Part shown: positions 8,714 through 21,868 of the stretch, piece by piece
Layout: each line of letters begins with the position of its first letter
Position numbering within the stretch: position 1 is the first letter of the stretch
NCBI GenBank assembly: GCA_030686995.1
Contig: CM060697.1
Coordinates: forward strand, 40,707,959 to 40,771,958
Direction of reading: 5' to 3'
Length of the DNA: 64,000 nt
DNA from: Artemisia argyi
Lineage: Eukaryota > Streptophyta > Magnoliopsida > Asterales > Asteraceae
Made by a program: the position numbers and the translations under genes
The notes under the pieces: model-generated
What the model saw: only the letters and a program-made list of their open reading frames with translations
Told to the model about the DNA's origin: nothing
Database searches by the model: none

Positions 8714-10534
8714 GCCTTTGGGGACAATGGATCTCATCATGTAAGTGACAGTTGCTCTTATCGAGTGTGAAAGTATTAGGGACAACGGCTATCAGCATGT
8801 AAAGTGCAATTGCTCTCATCAAGTGAGCAAGCGTTTAGGGATAATGGCTCCCATAAAGTAAGGTACAATTGCTCTCAACAAGTGAGTCTTTAGGGACAAC
8901 GGCTCTTATCATGTAAGGGACATATTGCCCTCATAAAGTTAGCCTTTAGGGTCAACGGGTCTCATCATGTAAGTGACAATTGCTCTTATCAAGTGTGCAA
9001 GCATTAGGGACAACGGCAATCAACGTGTAATGGACAGTTGCTCTCATTAAGTGAGAAAGCGTTTAGGGACAACGGGTCCCATAAACTAAGGTACAATAGC
9101 TCTCAACAAGTGAGCCTTTAGGGACAACGACTCTTATTATGTAAGGGACAAATTGCCCTCATAAAGTTATCCTTTAGGGACAATGGATCTCATCATGTAA
9201 GTGACAGTTGCTCTTATCGAGTGTGTAAGCATTAGGGACAACGACTATCATCATGTAAAGGGCAATTGCTCTCATCAAGTGAGCAAGCGTTTAGGGATAA
9301 CGGCTCCCATAAAGTAAGGTACAATTGCTCTCAACAAGTGAGTCTTTAGGGACAACGGCTCTTATCATGTAAGGACATATTGCCCACATAAAGTTAGCCT
9401 TTAGGGACAACGGGTCTCATCATGTAAGTGACAATTGCTCTTATCAAGTGTGCAAGCATTAGGGACAACGGCAATCAACGTGTAATGGACAATTGCTCTC
9501 ATCAAGTGAGAAAGCGTTTAGGGACAACGGGTCCCATAAACTAAGGTACAATAGTTCTCAACAAGTGAGCCTTTAGGAACAACGACTCTTATTATGTAAG
9601 GGACAAATTGCCCTCATAAAGTTATCCTTTAGGGACAATGGATCTCATCATGTAAGTGACAGTTGCTCTTATCGAGTGTGTAAGCATTAGGGACAACGGC
9701 TGTCATCATGTAAAGGGCAATTGCTCTCATCAAGTGAGCAGCATTTAGGGACAACGGCTCCCATAAACTAAGGTACAATTTCTCTCAACAAGTGAGCCTT
9801 TAGGGACAACAGCTTTTATCATGTAAAGGAGAAATCGCCCTCATAAACTTAGCCTTTAGGGACAATGGATCTCATTATGTAAGTGACGGTTGCTCTTATC
9901 GAGTGTGTAAGCATTAGGGACAACGGCTATCATCATGTAAAGGGCAATTGCTCTCATCAAGTGAGCAGCATTTTGGGACAACAGCTCCCATAAAGTGAGG
10001 TACAATTTATATCAACAAGTGAGCCTTTAGGGACAACGGCTCTTATCATGTAAAGGACAAATCGCCCTCATAAAGTTAGCCTTTAGGGACAACGGATCTC
10101 AACATGCAAGTGACAATTGCTCTTGTCAAGTGTGCAAGCATTAGGGACAACGGCTATCACCATGTAAAGGACAATTGCTCTCATCAAGTGAGCAAACGTT
10201 TAGGGAGAACGGCTCCCATAAAGTAAGGTACAATTGCTCTCAACAAGTGAGTCTTTAGGGACAACGGCTCTTATCATGTAAAAGACATATTGCCCTCATA
10301 AAGTTAGCCTTTTGGGACAACGGGTCTCATCATGTAAGTGACAATTGCTCTTATCAAGTGTGCAAGCATTAGGGACAACGGCAATCAACGTGTAATGGAC
10401 AATTGCTCTCATCAAGTGAGAAAGCGTTTAGGGACAACGGGTCCCATAAACTAAGGTACAATAGCTCTCAACAAGTGAGCCTTTAGGGACAACGACTCTT
10501 ATTATGTAAGGCACAAATTGCCCTCATAAAGTTA
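8714..10534 (+). repeat. 1821-bp HOR, early subfamily, copy 1
   Basis: Eight tetramers P Q R1 Q R2 S U Q, starting at 8714, 8942, 9170, 9397, 9625, 9852, 10079 and 10307. Early-subfamily marks are TTGCCCACATAAAG in R1, GGCTGTCATC in R2, GACGGTTGCTC in S, GCAAACG in U and GCCTTTTGGG at the last Q. Private bases in this copy include GAAAGTATTAG and ATCAGCATG in P and AGGGTCAACGGG in Q. Confidence 0.9.
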
Positions 10535-12355
10535 GCCTTTGGGGACAATGGATCTCATCATGTAAGTGACAGTTGCTCTTATCGAGTGTGAAAGCATTAG
10601 GGACAACGGCTATTATCATGTAAAGTGCAATTGCTCTCATCAAGTGAGCAAGCGTTTAGGGATAACGGCTCCCATAAAGTAAGGTACAATTGCTCTCAAC
10701 AAGTGAGTCTTTAGGGACAACGGCTCTTATCATGTAAGAGACATATTGCCCTCATAAAGTTAGCCTTTAGGGACAACGGGTCTCATCATGTAAGTGACAA
10801 TTGCTCTTATCAAGTGTGCAAGCATTAGGGACAACGGCAATCAACGTGTAATGGACAGTTGCTCTCATTAAGTGAGAAAGCGTTTAGGGACAACGGGTCC
10901 CATAAACTAAGGTACAATAGCTCTCAACAAGTGAGCCTTTAGGGACAACGACTCTTATTATGTAAGGGACAAATTGCCCTCATAAAGTTATCCTTTAGGG
11001 ACAATGGATCTCATCATGTAAGTGACAGTTGCTCTTATCGAGTGTGTAAGCATTAGGGACAACGACTATCATCATGTAAAGGGCAATTGCTCTCATCAAG
11101 TGAGCAAGCGTTTAGGGATAACGGCTCCCATAAAGTAAGGTACAATTGCTCTCAACAAGTGAGTCTTTAGGGACAACGGCTCTTATCATGTAAGGACATA
11201 TTGCCCACATAAAGTTAGCCTTTAGGGACAACGGGTCTCATCATGTAAGTGACAATTGCTCTTATCAAGTGTGCAAGCATTAGGGACAACGGCAATCAAC
11301 GTGTAATGGACAATTGCTCTCATCAAGTGAGAAAGCGTTTAGGGACAACGGGTCCCATAAACTAAGGTACAATAGTTCTCAACAAGTGAGCCTTTAGGAA
11401 CAACGACTCTTATTATGTAAGGGACAAATTGCCCTCATAAAGTTATCCTTTAGGGACAATGGATCTCATCATGTAAGTGACAGTTGCTCTTATCGAGTGT
11501 GTAAGCATTAGGGACAACGGCTGTCATCATGTAAAGGGCAATTGCTCTCATCAAGTGAGCAGCATTTAGGGACAACGGCTCCCATAAACTAAGGTACAAT
11601 TTCTCTCAACAAGTGAGCCTTTAGGGACAACAACTTTTATCATGTAAAGGAGAAATCGCCCTCATAAACTTAGCCTTTAGGGACAATGGATCTCATTATG
11701 TAAGTGACGGTTGCTCTTATCGAGTGTGTAAGCATTAGGGACAACGGCTATCATCATGTAAAGGGCAATTGCTCTCATCAAGTGAGCAGCATTTTGGGAC
11801 AACAGCTCCCATAAAGTGAGGTACAATTTATATCAACAAGTGAGCCTTTAGGGACAACGGCTCTTATCATGTAAAGGACAAATCGCCCTCATAAAGTTAG
11901 CCTTTAGGGACAACGGATCTCAACATGCAAGTGACAATTGCTCTTGTCAAGTGTGCAAGCATTAGGGACAACGGCTATCACCATGTAAAGGACAATTGCT
12001 CTCATCAAGTGAGCAAGCGTTTAGGGAGAACGGCTCCCATAAAGTAAGGTACAATTGCTCTCAACAAGTGAGTCTTTAGGGACAACGGCTCTTATCATGT
12101 AAAAGACATATTGCCCTCATAAAGTTAGCCTTTTGGGACAACGGGTCTCATCATGTAAGTGACAATTGCTCTTATCAAGTGTGCAAGCATTAGGGACAAC
12201 GGCAATCAACGTGTAATGGACAATTGCTCTCATCAAGTGAGAAAGCGTTTAGGGACAACGGGTCCCATAAACTAAGGTACAATAGCTCTCAACAAGTGAG
12301 CCTTTAGGGACAACGACTCTTATTATGTAAGGGACAAATTGCCCTCATAAAGTTA
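10535..12355 (+). repeat. 1821-bp HOR, early subfamily, copy 2
   Basis: Starts at 10535, 10763, 10991, 11218, 11446, 11673, 11900 and 12128. Differs from copy 1 by CTATTATCATG in P, ACAACAACTTTTATC in R2 and GCAAGCG (not GCAAACG) in U. The same three marks occur together in the copy at 23690-25510. Its last two tetramers (11900-12355) are also the start of the first 2564-bp HOR. Confidence 0.88.
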
Positions 12356-13267
12356 GCCTTTGGGGACAATGGATCTCATCATGTAAGTGACAGTTGCTCT
12401 TATCGAGTGTGAAAGCATTAGGGACAACGGCTATTATCATGTAAAGTGCAATTGCTCTCATCAAGTGAGCAAGCGTTTAGGGATAACGGCTCCCATAAAG
12501 TAAGGTACAATTGCTCTCAACAAGTGAGTCTTTAGGGACAACGGCTCTTATCATGTAAGGGACATATTGCCCTCATAAAGTTAGCCTTTAGGGACAACGG
12601 GTCTCATCATGTAAGTGACAATTGCTCTTATCAAGTGTGCAAGCATTAGGGACAACGGCAATCAACGTGTAATGGACAATTGCTCTCTTCAAGTGAGAAA
12701 GCGTTTAGGGACAACGGGTCCCATAAACTAAGGTACAATAGCTCTCAACAAGTGAGCCTTTAGGGACAACGACTCTTATTATGTAAGGGACAAATTGCCC
12801 TCATAAAGTTAGCCTTTGGGGACAATGGATCTCATCATGTAAGTGACAGTTGCTCTTATCGAGTGTGAAAGCATTAGGGACAACGGCTATCATCATGTAA
12901 AGAGCAATTGCTCTCATCAAGTGAGCAAGCGTTTAGGGATAACGGCTCCCATAAAGTAAGGTACAATTGCTCTCAACAAGTGAGTCTTTAGGGACAACGG
13001 CTCTTATCATGTAAGGGACATATTGCCCTCATAAAGTTAGCCTTTAGGGACAACGGGTCTCATCATGTAAGTGACAATTGCTCTTATCAAGTGTGCAAGC
13101 ATTAGGGACAACGGCAATCAACGTGTAATGGACAATTGCTCTCATCAAGTGAGAAAGCGTTTAGGGACAACGGGTCCCATAAACTAAGGTACAATAGCTC
13201 TCAACAAGTGAGCCTTTAGGAACAACGACTCTTATTATGTAAGGCACAAATTGCCCTCATAAAGTTA

Positions 13268-13495
13268 GCCTTTGGGGACAATGGATCTCATCATGTAAGT
13301 GACAGTTGCTCTTATCGAGTGTGAAAGCATTAGGGACAACGGCTATTATCATGTAAAGTGCAATTGCTCTCATCAAGTGAGCAAGCGTTTAGGGAGAACG
13401 GCTCCCATAAAGTAAGGTACAATTGCTCTCAACAAGTGAGTCTTTAGGGACAACGGATCTTATCATGTAAGAGACATATTGCCCTCATAAAGTTA
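13268..13495 (+). repeat. P/U fusion tetramer, founding junction of the 2564-bp HOR
   Basis: The left part is P (GCCTTTGGGG, CTATTATC, AAAGTGC with T at 13359). The right part is U (GGGAGAACGG with G at 13396, then ACGGATCTTATC and AGAGACAT). The exchange lies between 13360 and 13395. The right side matches the U at 7062, including the rare GGATCTT. Same fusion at 15832 and 18396. Confidence 0.85.
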
Positions 13496-14179
13496 GCCTT
13501 TAGGGACAACGGGTCTCATCATGTAAGTGACAATTGCTCTTATCAAGTGTGCAAGCATTAGGGACAACGGCAATCAACGTGTAATGGACAATTGCTCTCA
13601 TCAAGTGAGAAAGCGTTTAGGGACAACGGGTCCCATAAACTAAGGTACAATAGCTCTCAACAAGTGAGCCTTTAGGGACAACGACTCTTATTATGTAAGG
13701 GACAAATTGCCCTCATAAAGTTAGCCTTTGGGGACAATGGATCTCATCATGTAAGTGACAGTTGCTCTTATCGAGTGTGAAAGCATTAGGGACAACGGCT
13801 ATCATCATGTAAAGGGCAATTGCTCTCATCAAGTGAGCAAGCGTTTAGGGATAACGGCTCCCATAAAGTAAGGTACAATTGCTCTTAACAAGTGAGTCTT
13901 TAGGGACAACGGCTCTTATCATGTAAGGGACATATTGCCCTCATAAAGTTAGCCTTTAGGGACAACGGGTCTCATCATGTAAGTGACAATTGCTCTTATC
14001 AAGTGTGCAAGCATTAGGGACAACGACAATCAACGTGTAATGGACAATTGCTCTCATCAAGTGAGAAAGCGTTTAGGGACAACGGGTCCCATAAACTAAG
14101 GTACAATAGCTCTCAACAAGTGAGCCTTTAGGGACAACGACTCTTATTATGTAAGGGACAAATTGCCCTCATAAAGTTA

Positions 14180-14463
14180 TCCTTTAGGGACAATGGATCT
14201 CATCATGTAAGTGACAGTTGCTCTTATCGAGTGTGTAAGCATTAGGGACAACGACTATCATATGTAAGTGACAGTTGCTCTTATCGAGTGTGTAAGCATT
14301 AGGGACAACGGCTATCATCATGTAAAGGGCAATTGCTCTCATCAAGTGAGCAGCATTTTGGGACAACAACTCCCATAAAGTGAGGTACAATTTCTATCAA
14401 CAAGTGAGCCTTTAGGGACAACGGCTCTTATCATGTAAAGGACAAATCGCCCTCATAAAGTTA
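14180..14463 (+). repeat. Rdup unit, copy 2 (284 bp)
   Basis: Same 57-bp insertion and junction TATCATATGTAAGTG as at 7974. It differs by ACAACAACTCCC where the others have ACAACAGCTCCC, and encodes the same spurious 68-residue frame because that change does not alter it. Confidence 0.92.
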
Positions 14464-17027
14464 GCCTTTAGGGACAACGGATCTCAACATGCAAGTGACA
14501 ATTGCTCTTGTCAAGTGTGCAAGCATTAGGGACAACGGCTATCACCATGTAAAGGACAATTGCTCTCATCAAGTGAGCAAGCGTTTAGGGAGAACGGCTC
14601 CCATAAAGTAAGGTACAATTGCTCTCAACAAGTGAGTCTTTAGGGACAACGGCTCTTATCATGTAAAAGACATATTGCCCTCATAAAGTTAGCCTTTTGG
14701 GACAACGGGTCTCATCATGTAAGTGACAATTGCTCTTATCAAGTGTGCAAGCATTAGGGACAACGGCAATCAACGTGTAATGGACAATTGCTCTCATCAA
14801 GTGAGAAAGCGTTTAGGGACAACGGGTCCCATAAACTAAGGTACAATAGCTCTCAACAAGTGAGCCTTTAGGGACAACGACTCTTATTATGTAAGGGACA
14901 AATTGCCCTCATAAAGTTAGCCTTTGGGGACAATGGATCTCATCATGTAAGTGACAGTTGCTCTTATCGAGTGTGAAAGCATTAGGGACAACGGCTATTA
15001 TCATGTAAAGTGCAATTGCTCTCATCAAGTGAGCAAGCGTTTAGGGATAACGGCTCCCATAAAGTAAGGTACAATTGCTCTCAACAAGTGAGTCTTTAGG
15101 GACAACGGCTCTTATCATGTAAGGGACATATTGCCCTCATAAAGTTAGCCTTTAGGGACAACGGGTCTCATCATGTAAGTGACAATTGCTCTTATCAAGT
15201 GTGCAAGCATTAGGGACAACGGCAATCAACGTGTAATGGACAATTGCTCTCTTCAAGTGAGAAAGCGTTTAGGGACAACGGGTCCCATAAACTAAGGTAC
15301 AATAGCTCTCAACAAGTGAGCCTTTAGGGACAACGACTCTTATTATGTAAGGGACAAATTGCCCTCATAAAGTTAGCCTTTGGGGACAATGGATCTCATC
15401 ATGTAAGTGACAGTTGCTCTTATCGAGTGTGAAAGCATTAGGGACAACGGCTATCATCATGTAAAGAGCAATTGCTCTCATCAAGTGAGCAAGCGTTTAG
15501 GGATAACGGCTCCCATAAAGTAAGGTACAATTGCTCTCAACAAGTGAGTCTTTAGGGACAACGGCTCTTATCATGTAAGGGACATATTGCCCTCATAAAG
15601 TTAGCCTTTAGGGACAACGGGTCTCATCATGTAAGTGACAATTGCTCTTATCAAGTGTGCAAGCATTAGGGACAACGGCAATCAACGTGTAATGGACAAT
15701 TGCTCTCATCAAGTGAGAAAGCGTTTAGGGACAACGGGTCCCATAAACTAAGGTACAATAGCTCTCAACAAGTGAGCCTTTAGGAACAACGACTCTTATT
15801 ATGTAAGGCACAAATTGCCCTCATAAAGTTAGCCTTTGGGGACAATGGATCTCATCATGTAAGTGACAGTTGCTCTTATCGAGTGTGAAAGCATTAGGGA
15901 CAACGGCTATTATCATGTAAAGTGCAATTGCTCTCATCAAGTGAGCAAGCGTTTAGGGAGAACGGCTCCCATAAAGTAAGGTACAATTGCTCTCAACAAG
16001 TGAGTCTTTAGGGACAACGGATCTTATCATGTAAGAGACATATTGCCCTCATAAAGTTAGCCTTTAGGGACAACGGGTCTCATCATGTAAGTGACAATTG
16101 CTCTTATCAAGTGTGCAAGCATTAGGGACAACGGCAATCAACGTGTAATGGACAATTGCTCTCATCAAGTGAGAAAGCGTTTAGGGACAACGGGTCCCAT
16201 AAACTAAGGTACAATAGCTCTCAACAAGTGAGCCTTTAGGGACAACGACTCTTATTATGTAAGGGACAAATTGCCCTCATAAAGTTAGCCTTTGGGGACA
16301 ATGGATCTCATCATGTAAGTGACAGTTGCTCTTATCGAGTGTGAAAGCATTAGGGACAACGGCTATCATCATGTAAAGGGCAATTGCTCTCATCAAGTGA
16401 GCAAGCGTTTAGGGATAACGGCTCCCATAAAGTAAGGTACAATTGCTCTTAACAAGTGAGTCTTTAGGGACAACGGCTCTTATCATGTAAGGGACATATT
16501 GCCCTCATAAAGTTAGCCTTTAGGGACAACGGGTCTCATCATGTAAGTGACAATTGCTCTTATCAAGTGTGCAAGCATTAGGGACAACGACAATCAACGT
16601 GTAATGGACAATTGCTCTCATCAAGTGAGAAAGCGTTTAGGGACAACGGGTCCCATAAACTAAGGTACAATAGCTCTCAACAAGTGAGCCTTTAGGGACA
16701 ACGACTCTTATTATGTAAGGGACAAATTGCCCTCATAAAGTTATCCTTTAGGGACAATGGATCTCATCATGTAAGTGACAGTTGCTCTTATCGAGTGTGT
16801 AAGCATTAGGGACAACGACTATCATATGTAAGTGACAGTTGCTCTTATCGAGTGTGTAAGCATTAGGGACAACGGCTATCATCATGTAAAGGGCAATTGC
16901 TCTCATCAAGTGAGCAGCATTTTGGGACAACAGCTCCCATAAAGTGAGGTACAATTTCTATCAACAAGTGAGCCTTTAGGGACAACGGCTCTTATCATGT
17001 AAAGGACAAATCGCCCTCATAAAGTTA
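14464..17027 (+). repeat. 2564-bp HOR, copy 2
   Basis: Starts at 14464, 14692, 14920, 15148, 15376, 15604, 15832, 16060, 16288, 16516 and 16744. I saw very few differences from the flanking copies; the diagnostic sites of copy 1 are all present at an offset of 2564. Confidence 0.92.
16744..17027 (+). repeat. Rdup unit, copy 3 (284 bp)
   Basis: Matches copy 1 at the junction and across the unit as far as I can see. It ends the second 2564-bp HOR and is followed by U at 17028. Confidence 0.92.
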
Positions 17028-19591
17028 GCCTTTAGGGACAACGGATCTCAACATGCAAGTGACAATTGCTCTTGTCAAGTGTGCAAGCATTAGGGACAAC
17101 GGCTATCACCATGTAAAGGACAATTGCTCTCATCAAGTGAGCAAGCGTTTAGGGAGAACGGCTCCCATAAAGTAAGGTACAATTGCTCTCAACAAGTGAG
17201 TCTTTAGGGACAACGGCTCTTATCATGTAAAAGACATATTGCCCTCATAAAGTTAGCCTTTTGGGACAACGGGTCTCATCATGTAAGTGACAATTGCTCT
17301 TATCAAGTGTGCAAGCATTAGGGACAACGGCAATCAACGTGTAATGGACAATTGCTCTCATCAAGTGAGAAAGCGTTTAGGGACAACGGGTCCCATAAAC
17401 TAAGGTACAATAGCTCTCAACAAGTGAGCCTTTAGGGACAACGACTCTTATTATGTAAGGGATAAATTGCCCTCATAAAGTTAGCCTTTGGGGACAATGG
17501 ATCTCATCATGTAAGTGACAGTTGCTCTTATCGAGTGTGAAAGCATTAGGGACAACGGCTATTATCATGTAAAGTGCAATTGCTCTCATCAAGTGAGCAA
17601 GCGTTTAGGGATAACGGCTCCCATAAAGTAAGGTACAATTGCTCTCAACAAGTGAGTCTTTAGGGACAACGGCTCTTATCATGTAAGGGACATATTGCCC
17701 TCATAAAGTTAGCCTTTAGGGACAACGGGTCTCATCATGTAAGTGACAATTGCTCTTATCAAGTGTGCAAGCATTAGGGACAACGGCAATCAACGTGTAA
17801 TGGACAATTGCTCTCTTCAAGTGAGAAAGCGTTTAGGGACAACGGGTCCCATAAACTAAGGTACAATAGCTCTCAACAAGTGAGCCTTTAGGGACAACGA
17901 CTCTTATTATGTAAGGGACAAATTGCCCTCATAAAGTTAGCCTTTGGGGACAATGGATCTCATCATGTAAGTGACAGTTGCTCTTATCGAGTGTGAAAGC
18001 ATTAGGGACAACGGCTATCATCATGTAAAGAGCAATTGCTCTCATCAAGTGAGCAAGCGTTTAGGGATAACGGCTCCCATAAAGTAAGGTACAATTGCTC
18101 TCAACAAGTGAGTCTTTAGGGACAACGGCTCTTATCATGTAAGGGACATATTGCCCTCATAAAGTTAGCCTTTAGGGACAACGGGTCTCATCATGTAAGT
18201 GACAATTGCTCTTATCAAGTGTGCAAGCATTAGGGACAACGGCAATCAACGTGTAATGGACAATTGCTCTCATCAAGTGAGAAAGCGTTTAGGGACAACG
18301 GGTCCCATAAACTAAGGTACAATAGCTCTCAACAAGTGAGCCTTTAGGAACAACGACTCTTATTATGTAAGGCACAAATTGCCCTCATAAAGTTAGCCTT
18401 TGGGGACAATGGATCTCATCATGTAAGTGACAGTTGCTCTTATCGAGTGTGAAAGCATTAGGGACAACGGCTATTATCATGTAAAGTGCAATTGCTCTCA
18501 TCAAGTGAGCAAGCGTTTAGGGAGAACGGCTCCCATAAAGTAAGGTACAATTGCTCTCAACAAGTGAGTCTTTAGGGACAACGGATCTTATCATGTAAGA
18601 GACATATTGCCCTCATAAAGTTAGCCTTTAGGGACAACGGGTCTCATCATGTAAGTGACAATTGCTCTTATCAAGTGTGCAAGCATTAGGGACAACGGCA
18701 ATCAACGTGTAATGGACAATTGCTCTCATCAAGTGAGAAAGCGTTTAGGGACAACGGGTCCCATAAACTAAGGTACAATAGCTCTCAACAAGTGAGCCTT
18801 TAGGGACAACGACTCTTATTATGTAAGGGACAAATTGCCCTCATAAAGTTAGCCTTTGGGGACAATGGATCTCATCATGTAAGTGACAGTTGCTCTTATC
18901 GAGTGTGAAAGCATTAGGGACAACGGCTATCATCATGTAAAGGGCAATTGCTCTCATCAAGTGAGCAAGCGTTTAGGGATAACGGCTCCCATAAAGTAAG
19001 GTACAATTGCTCTTAACAAGTGAGTCTTTAGGGACAACGGCTCTTATCATGTAAGGGACATATTGCCCTCATAAAGTTAGCCTTTAGGGACAACGGGTCT
19101 CATCATGTAAGTGACAATTGCTCTTATCAAGTGTGCAAGCATTAGGGACAACGACAATCAACGTGTAATGGACAATTGCTCTCATCAAGTGAGAAAGCGT
19201 TTAGGGACAACGGGTCCCATAAACTAAGGTACAATAGCTCTCAACAAGTGAGCCTTTAGGGACAACGACTCTTATTATGTAAGGGACAAATTGCCCTCAT
19301 AAAGTTATCCTTTAGGGACAATGGATCTCATCATGTAAGTGACAGTTGCTCTTATCGAGTGTGTAAGCATTAGGGACAACGACTATCATATGTAAGTGAC
19401 AGTTGCTCTTATCGAGTGTGTAAGCATTAGGGACAACGGCTATCATCATGTAAAGGGCAATTGCTCTCATCAAGTGAGCAGCATTTTGGGACAACAGCTC
19501 CCATAAAGTGAGGTACAATTTCTATCAACAAGTGAGCCTTTAGGGACAACGGCTCTTATCATGTAAAGGACAAATCGCCCTCATAAAGTTA
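17028..19591 (+). repeat. 2564-bp HOR, copy 3
   Basis: Starts at 17028, 17256, 17484, 17712, 17940, 18168, 18396, 18624, 18852, 19080 and 19308. One private change seen is GGGATAAATTGCC near 17460. After its Rdup, the array does not return to the 14464-type U; it switches to the 8258-type U (CACCACG). Confidence 0.92.
19308..19591 (+). repeat. Rdup unit, copy 4 (284 bp)
   Basis: Same unit as copy 1. The sequence to its right (U with CACCACG, then Q with CTTATCATGTGTGC) is the one found after copy 1, so this Rdup is the left edge of the second copy of a segment of about 11.3 kb. Confidence 0.92.
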
Positions 19592-20047
19592 GCCTTTAGG
19601 GACAACGGATCTCAACATGCAAGTGACAATTGCTCTTGTCAAGTGTGCAAGCATTAGGGACAACGGCTATCACCACGTAAAGGACAATTGCTCTCATCAA
19701 GTGAGCAAGCGTTTAGGGAGAACGGCTCCCATAAAGTAAGGTACAATTGCTCTCAACAAGTGAGTCTTTAGGGACAACGGCTCTTATCATGTAAGAGACA
19801 TATTGCCCTCATAAAGTTAGCCTTTAGGGACAACGGGTCTCATCATGTAAGTGACAATTGCTCTTATCATGTGTGCAAGCATTAGGGACAACGGCAATCA
19901 ACGTGTAATGGACAATTGCTCTCATCAAGTGAGAAAGCGTTTAGGGACAACGGGTCCCATAAACTAAGGTACAATAGCTCTCAACAAGTGAGCCTTTAGG
20001 GACAACGACTCTTATTATGTAAGGGACAAATTGCCCTCATAAAGTTA
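19592..20047 (+). repeat. U Q pair opening the second copy of the 11.3-kb segment
   Basis: U at 19592 has CACCACG and Q at 19820 has CTTATCATGTGTGC, both shared with 8258 and 8486 at an offset of 11334. I saw that rare Q change (CATGTGTG in place of CAAGTGTG) at only these two places. Confidence 0.88.
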
Positions 20048-21868
20048 GCCTTTGGGGACAATGGATCTCATCATGTAAGTGACAGTTGCTCTTATCGAGT
20101 GTGAAAGTATTAGGGACAACGGCTATCAGCATGTAAAGTGCAATTGCTCTCATCAAGTGAGCAAGCGTTTAGGGATAATGGCTCCCATAAAGTAAGGTAC
20201 AATTGCTCTCAACAAGTGAGTCTTTAGGGACAACGGCTCTTATCATGTAAGGGACATATTGCCCTCATAAAGTTAGCCTTTAGGGTCAACGGGTCTCATC
20301 ATGTAAGTGACAATTGCTCTTATCAAGTGTGCAAGCATTAGGGACAACGGCAATCAACGTGTAATGGACAGTTGCTCTCATTAAGTGAGAAAGCGTTTAG
20401 GGACAACGGGTCCCATAAACTAAGGTACAATAGCTCTCAACAAGTGAGCCTTTAGGGACAACGACTCTTATTATGTAAGGGACAAATTGCCCTCATAAAG
20501 TTATCCTTTAGGGACAATGGATCTCATCATGTAAGTGACAGTTGCTCTTATCGAGTGTGTAAGCATTAGGGACAACGACTATCATCATGTAAAGGGCAAT
20601 TGCTCTCATCAAGTGAGCAAGCGTTTAGGGATAACGGCTCCCATAAAGTAAGGTACAATTGCTCTCAACAAGTGAGTCTTTAGGGACAACGGCTCTTATC
20701 ATGTAAGGACATATTGCCCACATAAAGTTAGCCTTTAGGGACAACGGGTCTCATCATGTAAGTGACAATTGCTCTTATCAAGTGTGCAAGCATTAGGGAC
20801 AACGGCAATCAACGTGTAATGGACAATTGCTCTCATCAAGTGAGAAAGCGTTTAGGGACAACGGGTCCCATAAACTAAGGTACAATAGTTCTCAACAAGT
20901 GAGCCTTTAGGAACAACGACTCTTATTATGTAAGGGACAAATTGCCCTCATAAAGTTATCCTTTAGGGACAATGGATCTCATCATGTAAGTGACAGTTGC
21001 TCTTATCGAGTGTGTAAGCATTAGGGACAACGGCTGTCATCATGTAAAGGGCAATTGCTCTCATCAAGTGAGCAGCATTTAGGGACAACGGCTCCCATAA
21101 ACTAAGGTACAATTTCTCTCAACAAGTGAGCCTTTAGGGACAACAGCTTTTATCATGTAAAGGAGAAATCGCCCTCATAAACTTAGCCTTTAGGGACAAT
21201 GGATCTCATTATGTAAGTGACGGTTGCTCTTATCGAGTGTGTAAGCATTAGGGACAACGGCTATCATCATGTAAAGGGCAATTGCTCTCATCAAGTGAGC
21301 AGCATTTTGGGACAACAGCTCCCATAAAGTGAGGTACAATTTATATCAACAAGTGAGCCTTTAGGGACAACGGCTCTTATCATGTAAAGGACAAATCGCC
21401 CTCATAAAGTTAGCCTTTAGGGACAACGGATCTCAACATGCAAGTGACAATTGCTCTTGTCAAGTGTGCAAGCATTAGGGACAACGGCTATCACCATGTA
21501 AAGGACAATTGCTCTCATCAAGTGAGCAAACGTTTAGGGAGAACGGCTCCCATAAAGTAAGGTACAATTGCTCTCAACAAGTGAGTCTTTAGGGACAACG
21601 GCTCTTATCATGTAAAAGACATATTGCCCTCATAAAGTTAGCCTTTTGGGACAACGGGTCTCATCATGTAAGTGACAATTGCTCTTATCAAGTGTGCAAG
21701 CATTAGGGACAACGGCAATCAACGTGTAATGGACAATTGCTCTCATCAAGTGAGAAAGCGTTTAGGGACAACGGGTCCCATAAACTAAGGTACAATAGCT
21801 CTCAACAAGTGAGCCTTTAGGGACAACGTCTCTTATTATGTAAGGCACAAATTGCCCTCATAAAGTTA
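20048..21868 (+). repeat. 1821-bp HOR, early subfamily, copy 3
   Basis: Counterpart of 8714-10534 at an offset of 11334. It shares that copy's rare bases: GAAAGTATTAG, ATCAGCATG, AGGGTCAACGGG and GCAAACG. Private change: ACAACGTCTCTTATTATG near 21827. Confidence 0.9.

Larger units (their letters stand above)
11900..14463 (+). repeat. 2564-bp HOR, copy 1
   Basis: Eleven units U Q P Q P Q P/U Q P Q Rdup, starting at 11900, 12128, 12356, 12584, 12812, 13040, 13268, 13496, 13724, 13952 and 14180. Marks are GCCTTTTGGG at 12128, CTCTCTTCAAG in the Q at 12584, AAAGAGC in the P at 12812, and GCTCTTAACAAG in the P at 13724. The left half derives from 1821-type sequence and the right half matches 7190-8257. 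Confidence 0.9.
8258..19591 (+). repeat. Segment of 11,334 bp whose left part is repeated at 19592
   Basis: Rare bases at 8258 (CACCACG), 8486 (CATGTGTGC), 8714 (ATCAGCATG), 8942 (AGGGTCAACGGG) and 10079 (GCAAACG) all recur exactly 11334 bp later. The match runs through 12355 / 23689. An additional 1821-bp unit then shifts the offset to 13155 until about 26422. Confidence 0.85.
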
